Shown here piece after piece: positions 43,019 through 51,655 of a DNA stretch of 64,000 bases. The notes under the pieces are model-generated. The model was given only the letters and a program-made list of their open reading frames with translations. It searched no databases and was not told where the DNA came from. The stretch's first letter is position 1. Every line of letters begins with the position of its first letter. Source of the DNA: Ohtaekwangia sp. (GTDB lineage: Bacteria; Bacteroidota; Bacteroidia; Cytophagales; Cyclobacteriaceae); NCBI GenBank assembly GCA_021155195.1, contig JAJNPV010000021.1, forward strand, positions 248,001-312,000, written 5' to 3'. Made by a program: the position numbers and the translations under genes.

Positions 43019-43071
43019 TAAACAAAATTTGTGTTCTCACAGAACACTTGATATAGATAACTAACAACATT

Positions 43072-43644
43072 ATGAAAAATTTTCATATCAACCATTATTT
43101 CTTTACCATCACACCTTCACCCCCTATTCAGGTTTTTGTTTCCAATTTGAAAAGACAAGTGCGAAATGTTATTGGTCATGGATTTGAAAGTGAATTTTCC
43201 AAAGCTCATATTTCGCTCTTTCAATATAACGAGCATCATACGGATGACATTTTATATGATGCCGATTGGCTACTACCGGCTTTGCTGCCGTTGGATATTT
43301 ATGTAAACGGATTAGGCATTTTTAAACATGGTACCAATAAAACGATCTATCTACAAATAGAATATAAAACTCCTATTGCTGATCTGGCAAAGGCATTGGG
43401 CGGAAAAAGTATAACACCTCATATCACAATTGCCAGAAACTTAGTTGCTGAGGACTTTGATAAAGCATGGAAACACCTGCATCGTGTTTCATACATTAAT
43501 CATTTCCGGTGTAATAGCGTTACTGTGCTGAAACGGGAACACAATAAATGGAATAGATATTTGGAATTGCCTTTATCCCAAGATGTTTCTTCTCGATCCG
43601 TGCAGACAGATTATCATTCTAAAAGTAAAAGATTAATACCTTGA
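43072..43644 (+). CDS. 2H phosphoesterase (2'-5' RNA ligase-like)
   Basis: A 190-aa protein with the two catalytic HxS/T motifs of the 2H superfamily: AHISLFQY at about 45-52 and PHITIARN near 121-128. The rest of the bilobal fold fits, with strands YYV-like and IYLQIEYK. Members hydrolyse 2'-5' links or cyclic phosphates in RNA. It lies 53 bp after the polymerase gene and its 3' end overlaps the decayed VapC gene on the other strand. Genes of this kind beside Y-family polymerase/DnaE cassettes suggest a repair-related role, which is inference. Confidence 0.8.
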   Translation: MKNFHINHYFFTITPSPPIQVFVSNLKRQVRNVIGHGFESEFSKAHISLFQYNEHHTDDILYDADWLLPALLPLDIYVNGLGIFKHGTNKTIYLQIEYKTPIADLAKALGGKSITPHITIARNLVAEDFDKAWKHLHRVSYINHFRCNSVTVLKREHNKWNRYLELPLSQDVSSRSVQTDYHSKSKRLIP

Positions 43645-43971
43645 ATTTTAGAAAATCCTTTATCAAAGGTGAGAATAGAAAAATTGTATTGTAATCCTGT
43701 CGCAGCAATCAATGCATCAGCAAGTGAAATTTTTCTGTTTAATCGAGATGGCCAACTCCTTAATATCGTTACTGTACGGAATAATTATACAATCACTCAA
43801 AAGAGCTTTGCATGTTTTAAGTTGTGAGGATGTAATTCCAGGTTTTCCTAACAACTCTATTTCTGTGACAAAAGAAATTGCCAAAAGTTTTTCAGTATAC
43901 GAGAGTAATCTTTTATCTCCTTCCAATAAATTAATAAGAATATTGGTATCAGCAAGAAAATCAATCTTCAT
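43614..43971 (-). pseudogene. PIN-domain (VapC) toxin with a +1 frameshift
   Basis: The first frame (from ATG 43971) gives the PIN start MKIDFLADTNILINLLEGDK and AISFVTEIELLGKPG with the first catalytic acids, then YSNDIKELAISIKQK and a stop after NFTC. Removing one base from the A run (T run at 43730-43734) continues as ISLADALIAATGLQYNFSIL and TFDKGFSKIQGINLL with the remaining acids, stopping at 43614. The protein is otherwise complete, so this is either a recent inactivation or a sequencing error. It pairs with the antitoxin gene directly upstream, with which it overlaps by 11 bp. Confidence 0.85.
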
Positions 43972-44125
43972 GCCTCATTTCTTTTTGATATCTTACTCCA
44001 TCCAATCCTCTTTTCAAAGCACCAAAATGCTTTTTAAGCGAAGGCTTTTTCTTATTCTTTTCAAGTTTGGATAAGGCTTTTTTAATCTCCTGATCTGATG
44101 CTCCCTTTTTGATAGTAATAACCAT
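43961..44125 (-). CDS. Small antitoxin of the VapC-like pair
   Basis: A 54-residue protein from the minus-strand ATG at 44125: MVITIKKGASDQEIKKALSK, then LEKNKKKPSLKKHFGALKRG and LDGVRYQKEMRHED. A basic N-terminus followed by a FGALKRGLDGVxYQKxMR tail is typical of small antitoxins cotranscribed with PIN toxins in Bacteroidota. The stop overlaps the first codons of the toxin. It lies upstream of and divergent from the DnaE gene at 44153, so the module sits inside the mutagenesis cassette. Confidence 0.75.
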   Translation of the reverse strand: MVITIKKGASDQEIKKALSKLEKNKKKPSLKKHFGALKRGLDGVRYQKEMRHED

Positions 44126-44152
44126 AGACAAATATAATAATCTTTATTCTTC

Positions 44153-47100
44153 ATGTACCTCAACTGCCATACCGGTTTCAGCTTCAAATACGGCACGGTG
44201 CCAATCAAAACGCTTTTTGAAGAAGCAAAACGATGTGGCGTTCACAAGCTTGCGCTTACTGAAATCAATAACGTTTCGTCTTATTTGGATTTACTGCGCA
44301 TTTGTGATGAAAATAAACCTTGCGAAAATGGGCTAACCAAGTACGGAATTCCTGCTTATCAACTCGACATTGCCGTAGGTGTTGAGTTTCGAAACGACAA
44401 TGATTTACTCTATGTAATTGTAGCCCGAAACAACAACGGACTTGAAGCCATTAACCGCTTTTTATCCTATCATAATCGCGAAGCAAAAAAATTTCCTGAA
44501 CGGGCACCAGAATTGGATCAAACGTTTATCATATATCCGTTTGGAAAAATAGAGCCCGATCACTTAAAAGCAGGTGAACACATTGGTATTGGCAAACCTG
44601 ATTTAGTGTCATTTGCCATTCACCCACAGCGTGAAGAATACGAATACAAATTCGTCCTTCTTCATCCTGTCACCCTACTGCCCCCGGAAAATATAAAAGG
44701 TAAACTCATTTACCGGGACTATAATACACATCGGCTTCTTCGCTGCATTGCCCATAACACCCTACTTAGCAAACTACCCGAACACTACCAGGCACATAAA
44801 GAGGAGTTTATGATGCCTGAAGAAAATTTGGAAAAAGTATTTGAAAAGTTTCCTGAACTGATTCGAAATGCAAAATCATTATTGAACCAGTGCTCTATTG
44901 AGTGTAAGCTAGGGGAAGACAAAAATAAAAAGTTCTTCACATCGGGTCCGACAGAAGACATGAAATATCTGCGTTCTATTACAGCGCAGGGGTACGCAAA
45001 GCGGTATGGCCATGATGATGCTATCTGGCAATCGCACATCGAAAAAGAACTTCGCATAATCGCGCAAAAAGGATTTACTGCATATTATTTGATTGCGTAT
45101 GATCTTATCCGTTTTGCAAAAAAGAACAATTATGATTTTGTCGGGCGGGGTAGTGGGGCCAACAGCACAGTAGCTTACTGTCTGGGCATAACCAATGTAG
45201 ATCCGATTGAACTTGATTTATATTTTGAACGCTTCTTAAATGAAGAACGGGTTACCCCACCCGACTTTGATATTGATTTTTCATGGGATAACCGCGATGC
45301 CATCTACGAATATCTTTTTACTAAATACGGATATGATCATGTTTGTTTGTTAGGTACGCATGTAACCTATCAGGGCAAATCCATCGTTCGTGAATTAGGA
45401 AAAGTGTTTGGATTGCCTAAAGAAGAGATTGATGTGCTGGTTGAAAATCGAAAAGAAAAAATTGAACGTGATCACATTGCAAAAAAAATAATAGGATATG
45501 CCAATTACATAGTAAGCAAGGAATTGCCAGCCAATATCTCAATCCATGCAGGGGGTGTACTTATTACTGAAAAATCCATCTACGCTTATACCGCCACTGA
45601 ACTACCTCCCAAAGGATTGCCTGTTTCTCAATTTGAAATGCATGCTGCCGAAGATTTTGGAATTTACAAATTTGATATTCTTAGTCAACGTGGATTGGGG
45701 CATATAAAAGAAACAGTCAAACATGTTAAGCGTAACAAAGGAGTTGATCTTGATGTGTATCAGTTCAAAAAATTTAAGGAGGATAAAAAAATAAAAGATC
45801 TCATGCGCAACAGTAAAGCCATGGGATGTTTTTATGTAGAGTCACCGGCCACGCGCATGTTGTTGGAGAAATTACGCTGCGATGAGTATCTCACATTAGT
45901 GGCAGCAAGCTCTATTATCAGGCCAGGGGTAGCCAGTTCGGGCATGATGAAGGCGTACATCGAACGATTTCATATGACCCGGAAAGGAATTAAATACGAA
46001 TCCATTCATCCTATTATGGACAAACTTATGGCTGAAACGTATGGGGTAATGGTATACCAGGAAGATGTGATTAAGGTGGCACATCACTTTGGTGGACTAT
46101 CGCTTACCGAAGCGGATGTATTGCGGAGGGGTATGTCTGGAAAGTATCGGTCGCGGGCAGAGTTTCAACGCGTGCGCGATAAATTTTTTGAAAATTGTAT
46201 AGAAAGAAAATATCCTCAACACATAACGGATCGGGTTTGGTTTGAGATTGAAAGCTTTGCAGGTTACTCTTTCGCCAAGGGTCACTCAGCCAGTTATGCG
46301 GTAGAGAGTTACCAGAGTTTGTTTCTAAAAGCACATTATCCCCTCGAGTTTATGGTGGGTGTAATCAACAACTTTGGTGGATTCTATCGAACGGAATTTT
46401 ATTTCCATGAAGCGCGAATGAATGGTGCACGCATAGAAGCTCCGTGTGTCAATAACAGCGAACACCTTACTACTATTTATGATGACACCATTTACATTGG
46501 TTTCGTTCATCTCAAAAGTCTGGATACAAAAATCGCACAGCACATTCCGCAGGAGCGACAAAAAAACGGTGCTTACAAAAGTTTGGATAATTTTCTAAGG
46601 CGTACCCCAGGCATTGGGCTGGAGCAACTTCGCATTCTGATCCGGCTCGGCTCTTTTCGCTTTACTGGAAAAACAAAACAACAGCTTTTATGGGAGGCGA
46701 TGTTATTTCTTAGTACTACCAGAACTAAGCCAACTACTACCGTAGAGTTATTTGATACCGAACCCAAAGAATTTCCATTACCTGAACTAAGGCGAAATGC
46801 CTTGGAAGATGCCTTCGATGAAATCGAGTTACTTGGGTTTCCACTCTGCAATCCGTTTGATCTTTTGGCAACAAAAGATTTTGGCGATGTTACTTCAAAA
46901 AGTCTCGCTGAGAATAATGGTAAACAAGTTCACATTGTTGGCTACATCGTTACCACCAAAGATGCTTCTACTATGAAAACAAAAGAGCATATGGCCTTCG
47001 GTACGTTCTACGATGTGCATGGCGAAGTATTCGATACAGTCCACTTTCCAAACTCAGCACGACAGTTTCCATTTCGCGGTCGCGGTTTTTACAGACTAAA

Positions 47101-47239
47101 AGGAAAAGTAATTGAAGACTTTGGTGTATACTCTATTGATGTTCATTGGATGGATAAACTACCGATGGTTAGTAAGCGGGTAGATCATGCTTTCGCAGAA
47201 GTAGTAACTCCCACGCATACTCAGGTAACTCAACTTTAA
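44153..47239 (+). CDS. DNA polymerase III alpha subunit of the short, error-prone type (DnaE2-like)
   Basis: A 1028-aa C-family polymerase. A degenerate PHP domain starts it (YLNCHTGFSFKYGTV, TEINNVSS, with typical His-metal residues changed). The palm and catalytic acids follow in FVGRGSGANSTVAYCLGI and RVTPPDFDIDFSWDN (about 365-372), then LGTHVTYQGKSIVRELGK, FAKGHSASYAVESYQ and a C-terminal OB-like domain (VHIVGYIVTTKDAS). It is shorter than replicative DnaE (about 1150-1200 aa). With the Y-family polymerase and 2H phosphoesterase upstream it forms a mutagenesis cassette like imuB-dnaE2, though an imuA-like gene is missing. The stop lies inside the first copy of a 17 bp direct repeat. Confidence 0.88.
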   Translation: MYLNCHTGFSFKYGTVPIKTLFEEAKRCGVHKLALTEINNVSSYLDLLRICDENKPCENGLTKYGIPAYQLDIAVGVEFRNDNDLLYVIVARNNNGLEAINRFLSYHNREAKKFPERAPELDQTFIIYPFGKIEPDHLKAGEHIGIGKPDLVSFAIHPQREEYEYKFVLLHPVTLLPPENIKGKLIYRDYNTHRLLRCIAHNTLLSKLPEHYQAHKEEFMMPEENLEKVFEKFPELIRNAKSLLNQCSIECKLGEDKNKKFFTSGPTEDMKYLRSITAQGYAKRYGHDDAIWQSHIEKELRIIAQKGFTAYYLIAYDLIRFAKKNNYDFVGRGSGANSTVAYCLGITNVDPIELDLYFERFLNEERVTPPDFDIDFSWDNRDAIYEYLFTKYGYDHVCLLGTHVTYQGKSIVRELGKVFGLPKEEIDVLVENRKEKIERDHIAKKIIGYANYIVSKELPANISIHAGGVLITEKSIYAYTATELPPKGLPVSQFEMHAAEDFGIYKFDILSQRGLGHIKETVKHVKRNKGVDLDVYQFKKFKEDKKIKDLMRNSKAMGCFYVESPATRMLLEKLRCDEYLTLVAASSIIRPGVASSGMMKAYIERFHMTRKGIKYESIHPIMDKLMAETYGVMVYQEDVIKVAHHFGGLSLTEADVLRRGMSGKYRSRAEFQRVRDKFFENCIERKYPQHITDRVWFEIESFAGYSFAKGHSASYAVESYQSLFLKAHYPLEFMVGVINNFGGFYRTEFYFHEARMNGARIEAPCVNNSEHLTTIYDDTIYIGFVHLKSLDTKIAQHIPQERQKNGAYKSLDNFLRRTPGIGLEQLRILIRLGSFRFTGKTKQQLLWEAMLFLSTTRTKPTTTVELFDTEPKEFPLPELRRNALEDAFDEIELLGFPLCNPFDLLATKDFGDVTSKSLAENNGKQVHIVGYIVTTKDASTMKTKEHMAFGTFYDVHGEVFDTVHFPNSARQFPFRGRGFYRLKGKVIEDFGVYSIDVHWMDKLPMVSKRVDHAFAEVVTPTHTQVTQL

Positions 47240-47297
47240 ATTATACCGGCCATGCCAGTGTTCTTTCAGACACCCGTCTCGGTAACTCAACTTTAAA
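47224..47297. repeat. 17 bp direct repeat around the end of the DnaE gene
   Basis: GGTAACTCAACTTTAAA occurs at 47224-47240 and again at 47281-47297. The first copy contains the last codons and the stop of the DnaE gene. It looks like a small tandem duplication or insertion scar. No gene lies in the 40 bp between the copies. Confidence 0.6.
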
Positions 47298-47410
47298 ATA
47301 TCATTCACAAGTATCATCGTTTGATTTTGCTATCTGCCAAACTACACTCTACCTTCGCATTGTAATATCCACATAAAGTTGATTTTCTACTTTAATCTTT
47401 CAACTAAACC

Positions 47411-48715
47411 ATGCGTCAACAACTACTCAGCGAAGGAGCCAGTGAACTTAGTTACGAAATCCGCGAGATCGTAAAGAAGGCCGAGCAAATAAGAAATCTT
47501 GGAAAGGAAATCTATTGGGAAAACATTGGTGATCCTATTCAAAAAAATCACAAACTGCCTGAATGGATTAAAAAAATAATTGCAGACCTGTCACTGCAAA
47601 ACGAAACCTATAGCTATTGCCCCAGCAAAGGAATTTTAGATACCCGAAAATTTCTGGCCGAGCAAACCAATCAATTAAACGGAGTACAAATAACACCCGA
47701 TGATATTTGTTTCTTCAATGGCTTGGGTGATGCTATTGCGAAAGTGTATCAGTATATAACACTTACCTCAAGAGTGATTGGCCCCTCACCTGCGTATTCA
47801 ACGCACTCCAGTGCTGAAGCCGCTCATGCCGGTCACGAGCCACTTACTTATAAATTAGATCCCAATAACAAATGGTATCCTGATTTGGATGATCTCTATA
47901 ATAAAGTAAAGTACAATCCTAATGTTGTGGGTATCCTGATCATTAACCCTGATAATCCAACAGGCATGGTGTATCCTTATGAAACTCTCAAGCGCATTGT
48001 TGAAATCGCGAAAGAGTTTAAGCTCTTTTTGATTTGTGACGAGATCTACATCAACATCACATACAATGGAGTGCGCGCCTATTCATTAGCCGAAGTGATT
48101 GACGATGTGCCCGGCATTTCTATGAAAGGGATTTCAAAGGAACTTCCCTGGCCAGGTGCCCGCTGTGGTTGGATGGAATATTACAATCGCGATAAAGACG
48201 AAGACTTCAATCGGTTTTGCCAAGCCTTGGATAATGCTAAAATGATTGAAGTGTGTTCAACCAAACTTCCACAACTTGCCATTCCAAAAATATTAGGTGA
48301 CCCTCGGTTTAAAATCTATCGGGAAGAAACCAACCAGAGCATTGGAAGGCGTAGCAAACTTATTGCTGATATTTTGCGAACCGTTCCCCAACTTACTTTT
48401 AACGAAACATTTGGCGCATTTTATAACACCATTATCTTTCGCGAAGACACATTGAAAAAAAATCAGAAAATAAAAATTGAAGATTCGCAGATCAGCTCGC
48501 TGGTTGAAAGCTGGGTCGATCAGGACATTCCTAATGATAAGCGGTTTGTTTATTATCTCTTAGGCTCAAAAGGAGTTTGCGTAGTTCCCATCTCTTCTTT
48601 CTGTTCCGAGTTGCAAGGCTTTCGCGTTACACTTCTTGAAGAAAATGAAGAGAGTTTGGTTAAAACTTTCACCGCTATTCGCGATGGCATTCAAGAGTAT
48701 CTTTCATCAAATTGA
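47411..48715 (+). CDS. Class I/II pyridoxal-phosphate aminotransferase
   Basis: A 434-aa aminotransferase. Seen are ENIGDPIQKNHKLPEWI, the cofactor loop FFNGLGDAIAKVYQYI, INPDNPTGMVYP, LFLICDEIYINIT, and the Schiff-base Lys in KGISKELPWPGARCGW. A GFRVTLLEENEES segment lies near the end. The fold type and the alanine/aspartate aminotransferase-like motifs are clear, but the SKELPWPG loop is of a less common group, so the substrate is uncertain. It stands 108 bp before the ilv leader region and may serve amino acid synthesis as well. Confidence 0.85.
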   Translation: MRQQLLSEGASELSYEIREIVKKAEQIRNLGKEIYWENIGDPIQKNHKLPEWIKKIIADLSLQNETYSYCPSKGILDTRKFLAEQTNQLNGVQITPDDICFFNGLGDAIAKVYQYITLTSRVIGPSPAYSTHSSAEAAHAGHEPLTYKLDPNNKWYPDLDDLYNKVKYNPNVVGILIINPDNPTGMVYPYETLKRIVEIAKEFKLFLICDEIYINITYNGVRAYSLAEVIDDVPGISMKGISKELPWPGARCGWMEYYNRDKDEDFNRFCQALDNAKMIEVCSTKLPQLAIPKILGDPRFKIYREETNQSIGRRSKLIADILRTVPQLTFNETFGAFYNTIIFREDTLKKNQKIKIEDSQISSLVESWVDQDIPNDKRFVYYLLGSKGVCVVPISSFCSELQGFRVTLLEENEESLVKTFTAIRDGIQEYLSSN

Positions 48716-48823
48716 TTTACCTAACATTCGTTAAATGAGCTACTTAAAAACTTTTTTCTTCGTTTTCGTTGAATGTCACTACAAAATTCTCCAAACTTGT
48801 ATCGAAGCACAAGATTATTAACA

Positions 48824-48925
48824 ATGAACAAAGTGAAGTCTGATATAATCAATAGCAACCTGATCCAATCAATCAGTGCGCTAGTGCTCGTTAACGTCAT
48901 TATTCTCCGAAAACCGGGGCTGTGA
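48824..48925 (+). CDS. ilv leader peptide (attenuation)
   Basis: A 33-codon frame, MNKVKSDIINSNLIQSISAL then VLVNVIILRKPGL and a TGA stop. Nine of the last 15 residues are Val, Leu or Ile, the signal expected for stalling when branched-chain aminoacyl-tRNAs are short. The end of the frame (CCGGGGC) can pair with the first arm of the terminator hairpin downstream, so a ribosome stalled at the Leu/Val/Ile codons would leave the antiterminator free, and one that reaches the stop would mask it. This is the standard logic of ilv and leu leaders. Confidence 0.85.
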   Translation: MNKVKSDIINSNLIQSISALVLVNVIILRKPGL

Positions 48926-48944
48926 CGATTTTATGAAAAAAAAT

Positions 48945-49011
48945 TGTGAACCGCCCCGATAACCCCGGGGCGGTTTTATTTTATGGTAATAACTGCAAAC
49001 TAACGATTGTT
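48945..49011 (+). promoter_or_regulatory. ilv attenuator: terminator hairpin and shared post-hairpin element
   Basis: TGTGAAC precedes an 8 bp GC-rich stem (CCGCCCCG 48951-48958 with CGGGGCGG 48966-48973) followed by TTTTATTTT, a factor-independent terminator. CGGGGC inside the leader frame (48915-48920) can compete for GCCCCG of the first arm. After the U run the element CAAACTAACGATTGTT lies at 48996-49011; the same 16 nt occur at the same distance after the leuC hairpin. ilvE starts 11 nt later. Confidence 0.85.
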
Positions 49012-49022
49012 CTAACTTTTAT

Positions 49023-49910
49023 ATGTACTACAACGAAAACACGATTCTCTTCCTTGATGGAAAGTTTGTAAAAGCAAAAGACGCTACTACTGATTTGTTT
49101 GGTCAAACCATGCACTATGGGTATGGAGCTTTTGAGGGCATCCGTGCTTATCAAACGATTAATGGTGTTAAAATCTTTAAAGCCCACGAACATTTTGAAC
49201 GGTTAAAAAAAAGCTGCGAGTTAATAGGTATTCCGTTTCGTTACGATGTGGAAGAACTTACTCAAATTTCATATCAGGTTCTTAAAAAAAACAATCTGAA
49301 AGACGCTTACATTCGCCCACTCATTTCTTGTGGACCAAACATGTCATTATCGGCTCCAACAAGTGTGTCTCTCATGATTGCCGCCTGGGAATGGAAAAAC
49401 TATTTTGACGACCAATCATTGAAGATATGTGTTTCTACATTTCAGCGACCAAACCCAAAGTCGGTAAGAATGGAGGCCAAAGCGTGTGGTTATTATGTAA
49501 ACTCGATTATGGCAACTAATGAAGCAAAGCAACGTGGCTTCGATGAAGCGTTGATGTTAGACATAAATGGTTTTGTTGCTGAAGGACCCGGTGCCAATTT
49601 CTTTTATGAAAAAGATGGCGTGCTTTATACACCACCCCTTGGAAATATTTTGCCCGGTATTACTCGTCAAACAGTATTAGAAATTTGTAGAGAAATGGAT
49701 TTGCCTGTTGAAGAAAAGTTTTTCCGACCTGAAGAATTATTTGAAGCCGACAGCGCTTTCTTCTGTGGTACCGCAGCCGAGGTTATTAATATCGATTCAA
49801 TAGAAGGACAAGTTTTTAGCAAGCCCTGGAAACAATCTATGGGGGCTATTGTGCAAGAAGCCTATAAGTGTATTGTGTTAGATAAGAGTTATTCATATGT
49901 AATTGTATAA
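49023..49910 (+). CDS. ilvE: Branched-chain amino acid aminotransferase
   Basis: A 295-aa class IV aminotransferase. FLDGKFVKAKDATTDLFGQ and HYGYGAFEGIRAYQTING are the N-terminal motif. The cofactor Lys lies in MEAKACGYYVNSIMA, followed by EALMLDINGFVAEGPGANFF and FFCGTAAEVINIDSI at the C-terminus. It makes Val, Leu and Ile from their keto acids. It is first after the attenuator and 65 bp before ilvD, so the whole block from here to ilvC at least shares the leader control. Confidence 0.93.
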   Translation: MYYNENTILFLDGKFVKAKDATTDLFGQTMHYGYGAFEGIRAYQTINGVKIFKAHEHFERLKKSCELIGIPFRYDVEELTQISYQVLKKNNLKDAYIRPLISCGPNMSLSAPTSVSLMIAAWEWKNYFDDQSLKICVSTFQRPNPKSVRMEAKACGYYVNSIMATNEAKQRGFDEALMLDINGFVAEGPGANFFYEKDGVLYTPPLGNILPGITRQTVLEICREMDLPVEEKFFRPEELFEADSAFFCGTAAEVINIDSIEGQVFSKPWKQSMGAIVQEAYKCIVLDKSYSYVIV

Positions 49911-49975
49911 TACTGATTTAGGTTGCTTGATTTATTGACAAGCGACCAGAATCCGGTATCGAGAATCTCAAACAA

Positions 49976-51655
49976 ATGGAACTAAATAAATATAGCAAGA
50001 CCATCACCCAGGACATGACGCTTCCCGCCTCGCAAGCCATGTTGTATGGAATTGGATTAACAGAACAAGATTTAAAAAAAGCACAAGTAGGTATTGTTAG
50101 TACTGGCTTTGATGGCAACACCTGCAACATGCATTTGAATGCATTGGCCAGCGAAGTAAAGCAAGCCGTGTGGGATCAGGAATTGGTGGGATTAATTTTT
50201 CATACGATTGGTGTGAGTGATGGTATCAGCAATGGTACAGATGGTATGCGCTACTCCTTAGTAAGCAGAGAAGTGATAGCCGATTCCATTGAGACAGTAT
50301 GTGGTGCGCAATACTATGATGGGTTGATTGCCGTTGTTGGTTGCGATAAAAATATGCCTGGATCACTAATGGCAATGGGGCGACTCAACAGACCAGCAAT
50401 CATGGTTTATGGCGGCACGATTGCTGGTGGACATTATAAAGGTCGCGAGTTAAATATTATTTCTTCTTTTGAAGCTTTGGGCGAAAAAATTCAAGGCAAA
50501 TTATCTGACGAAGATTATAAAGGCATTATTCAAAATTCTTGTCCTGGTGCTGGTGCCTGTGGTGGCATGTACACAGCCAACACGATGGCATCGGCTATTG
50601 AAGCACTAGGAATGTCATTGCCCTACTCTTCTTCTAATCCTGCGCTTAGCAAAGAGAAATCTGCTGAGTGTACTGAAGCGAGCAAAGCCATTCGCTTGTG
50701 TTTGGAAAAAGATTTGAAGCCACGCGATATCATGACGTTGAAGGCATTTGAAAATGCAATCACAATCGTGATGGTTTTGGGTGGGTCAACCAATGCCGTG
50801 TTGCATTTAATTGCGATGGCGAAAAGTGTGGGTGTTAAAATCACGCAAGAAGATTTTCAGCGCATCTCAGATAAAACACCGTTGATTGCCGACTTGAAAC
50901 CAAGTGGTAAGTATTTAATGGAGGCACTTCATAAAATTGGCGGTGTACCTTCTGTGATGAAATACTTACTTCAAAAAGGATATCTGCATGGCGATTGTAT
51001 CACGGTAACGGGTAAAACAATTGCCGAAAATGTGGCTGATGCCAAAGATCTTGATTTCGAAAAGCAAGACATCATCGTTCCTTTTGAAAAGCCCATTAAA
51101 AAAACTGGGCATTTACAAATTCTGTATGGCAACCTTGCCGAAAAAGGATCGGTAGCAAAAATTACCGGCAAAGAAGGCGAACGATTTAAAGGAACTGCGC
51201 GTGTATTTAATGGTGAGTTTGAATTAGTCGATGGAATAAAATCCGGAAAAATTAAAGAAGGCGATGTAGTCGTGATCCGCTATGTAGGGCCCAAAGGTGC
51301 ACCCGGCATGCCGGAGATGTTGAAGCCCACAAGTTTAATCATGGGATCAGGCCTGGGCAAAACCGTTGCACTTATAACTGATGGAAGATTTAGTGGTGGC
51401 TCGCATGGTTTTGTTATTGGCCATATCACGCCCGAAGCCTTTGAAGGTGGTTTGATTGGCTTGGTAGAAGACAACGATTGGATTGAAATCGATATTAAAA
51501 AACACCAGATAAATTTATTAGTGGACGAAAAGACTTTGGCGATCAGACGGTCGCACTATAAAGCTCCTAAGTCGCGCGCTACAAGTGGAGTTTTATTTAA
51601 ATATGCACAACACGTAAAAACAGCTGCTGATGGATGCGTTACTGACGAAGAGTGA
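49976..51655 (+). CDS. ilvD: Dihydroxy-acid dehydratase
   Basis: A 559-aa Fe-S dehydratase. The cluster ligands are in FDGNTCNMHL, VVGCDKNMPGS and SCPGAGACGGMYTANTM. The C-terminal region has LMGSGLGKTVALITDGRFSG and GGLIGLVEDNDWIEID. It converts dihydroxy-isovalerate and dihydroxy-methylvalerate to the keto acids in valine and isoleucine synthesis. Its 3' end overlaps ilvB by 26 bp, so translation is probably coupled. Confidence 0.95.
   Translation: MELNKYSKTITQDMTLPASQAMLYGIGLTEQDLKKAQVGIVSTGFDGNTCNMHLNALASEVKQAVWDQELVGLIFHTIGVSDGISNGTDGMRYSLVSREVIADSIETVCGAQYYDGLIAVVGCDKNMPGSLMAMGRLNRPAIMVYGGTIAGGHYKGRELNIISSFEALGEKIQGKLSDEDYKGIIQNSCPGAGACGGMYTANTMASAIEALGMSLPYSSSNPALSKEKSAECTEASKAIRLCLEKDLKPRDIMTLKAFENAITIVMVLGGSTNAVLHLIAMAKSVGVKITQEDFQRISDKTPLIADLKPSGKYLMEALHKIGGVPSVMKYLLQKGYLHGDCITVTGKTIAENVADAKDLDFEKQDIIVPFEKPIKKTGHLQILYGNLAEKGSVAKITGKEGERFKGTARVFNGEFELVDGIKSGKIKEGDVVVIRYVGPKGAPGMPEMLKPTSLIMGSGLGKTVALITDGRFSGGSHGFVIGHITPEAFEGGLIGLVEDNDWIEIDIKKHQINLLVDEKTLAIRRSHYKAPKSRATSGVLFKYAQHVKTAADGCVTDEE

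Noticed and set aside
44014..44208. 64-codon minus-strand frame covering the antitoxin region
   Set aside because: A different frame (43961-44125) gives a typical antitoxin that overlaps the toxin start; this one also runs into the DnaE gene.
47200..47216. GTAGTAACTCCCAC inside the DnaE gene
   Set aside because: Only one half-site of the dyad matches, and it is coding sequence.
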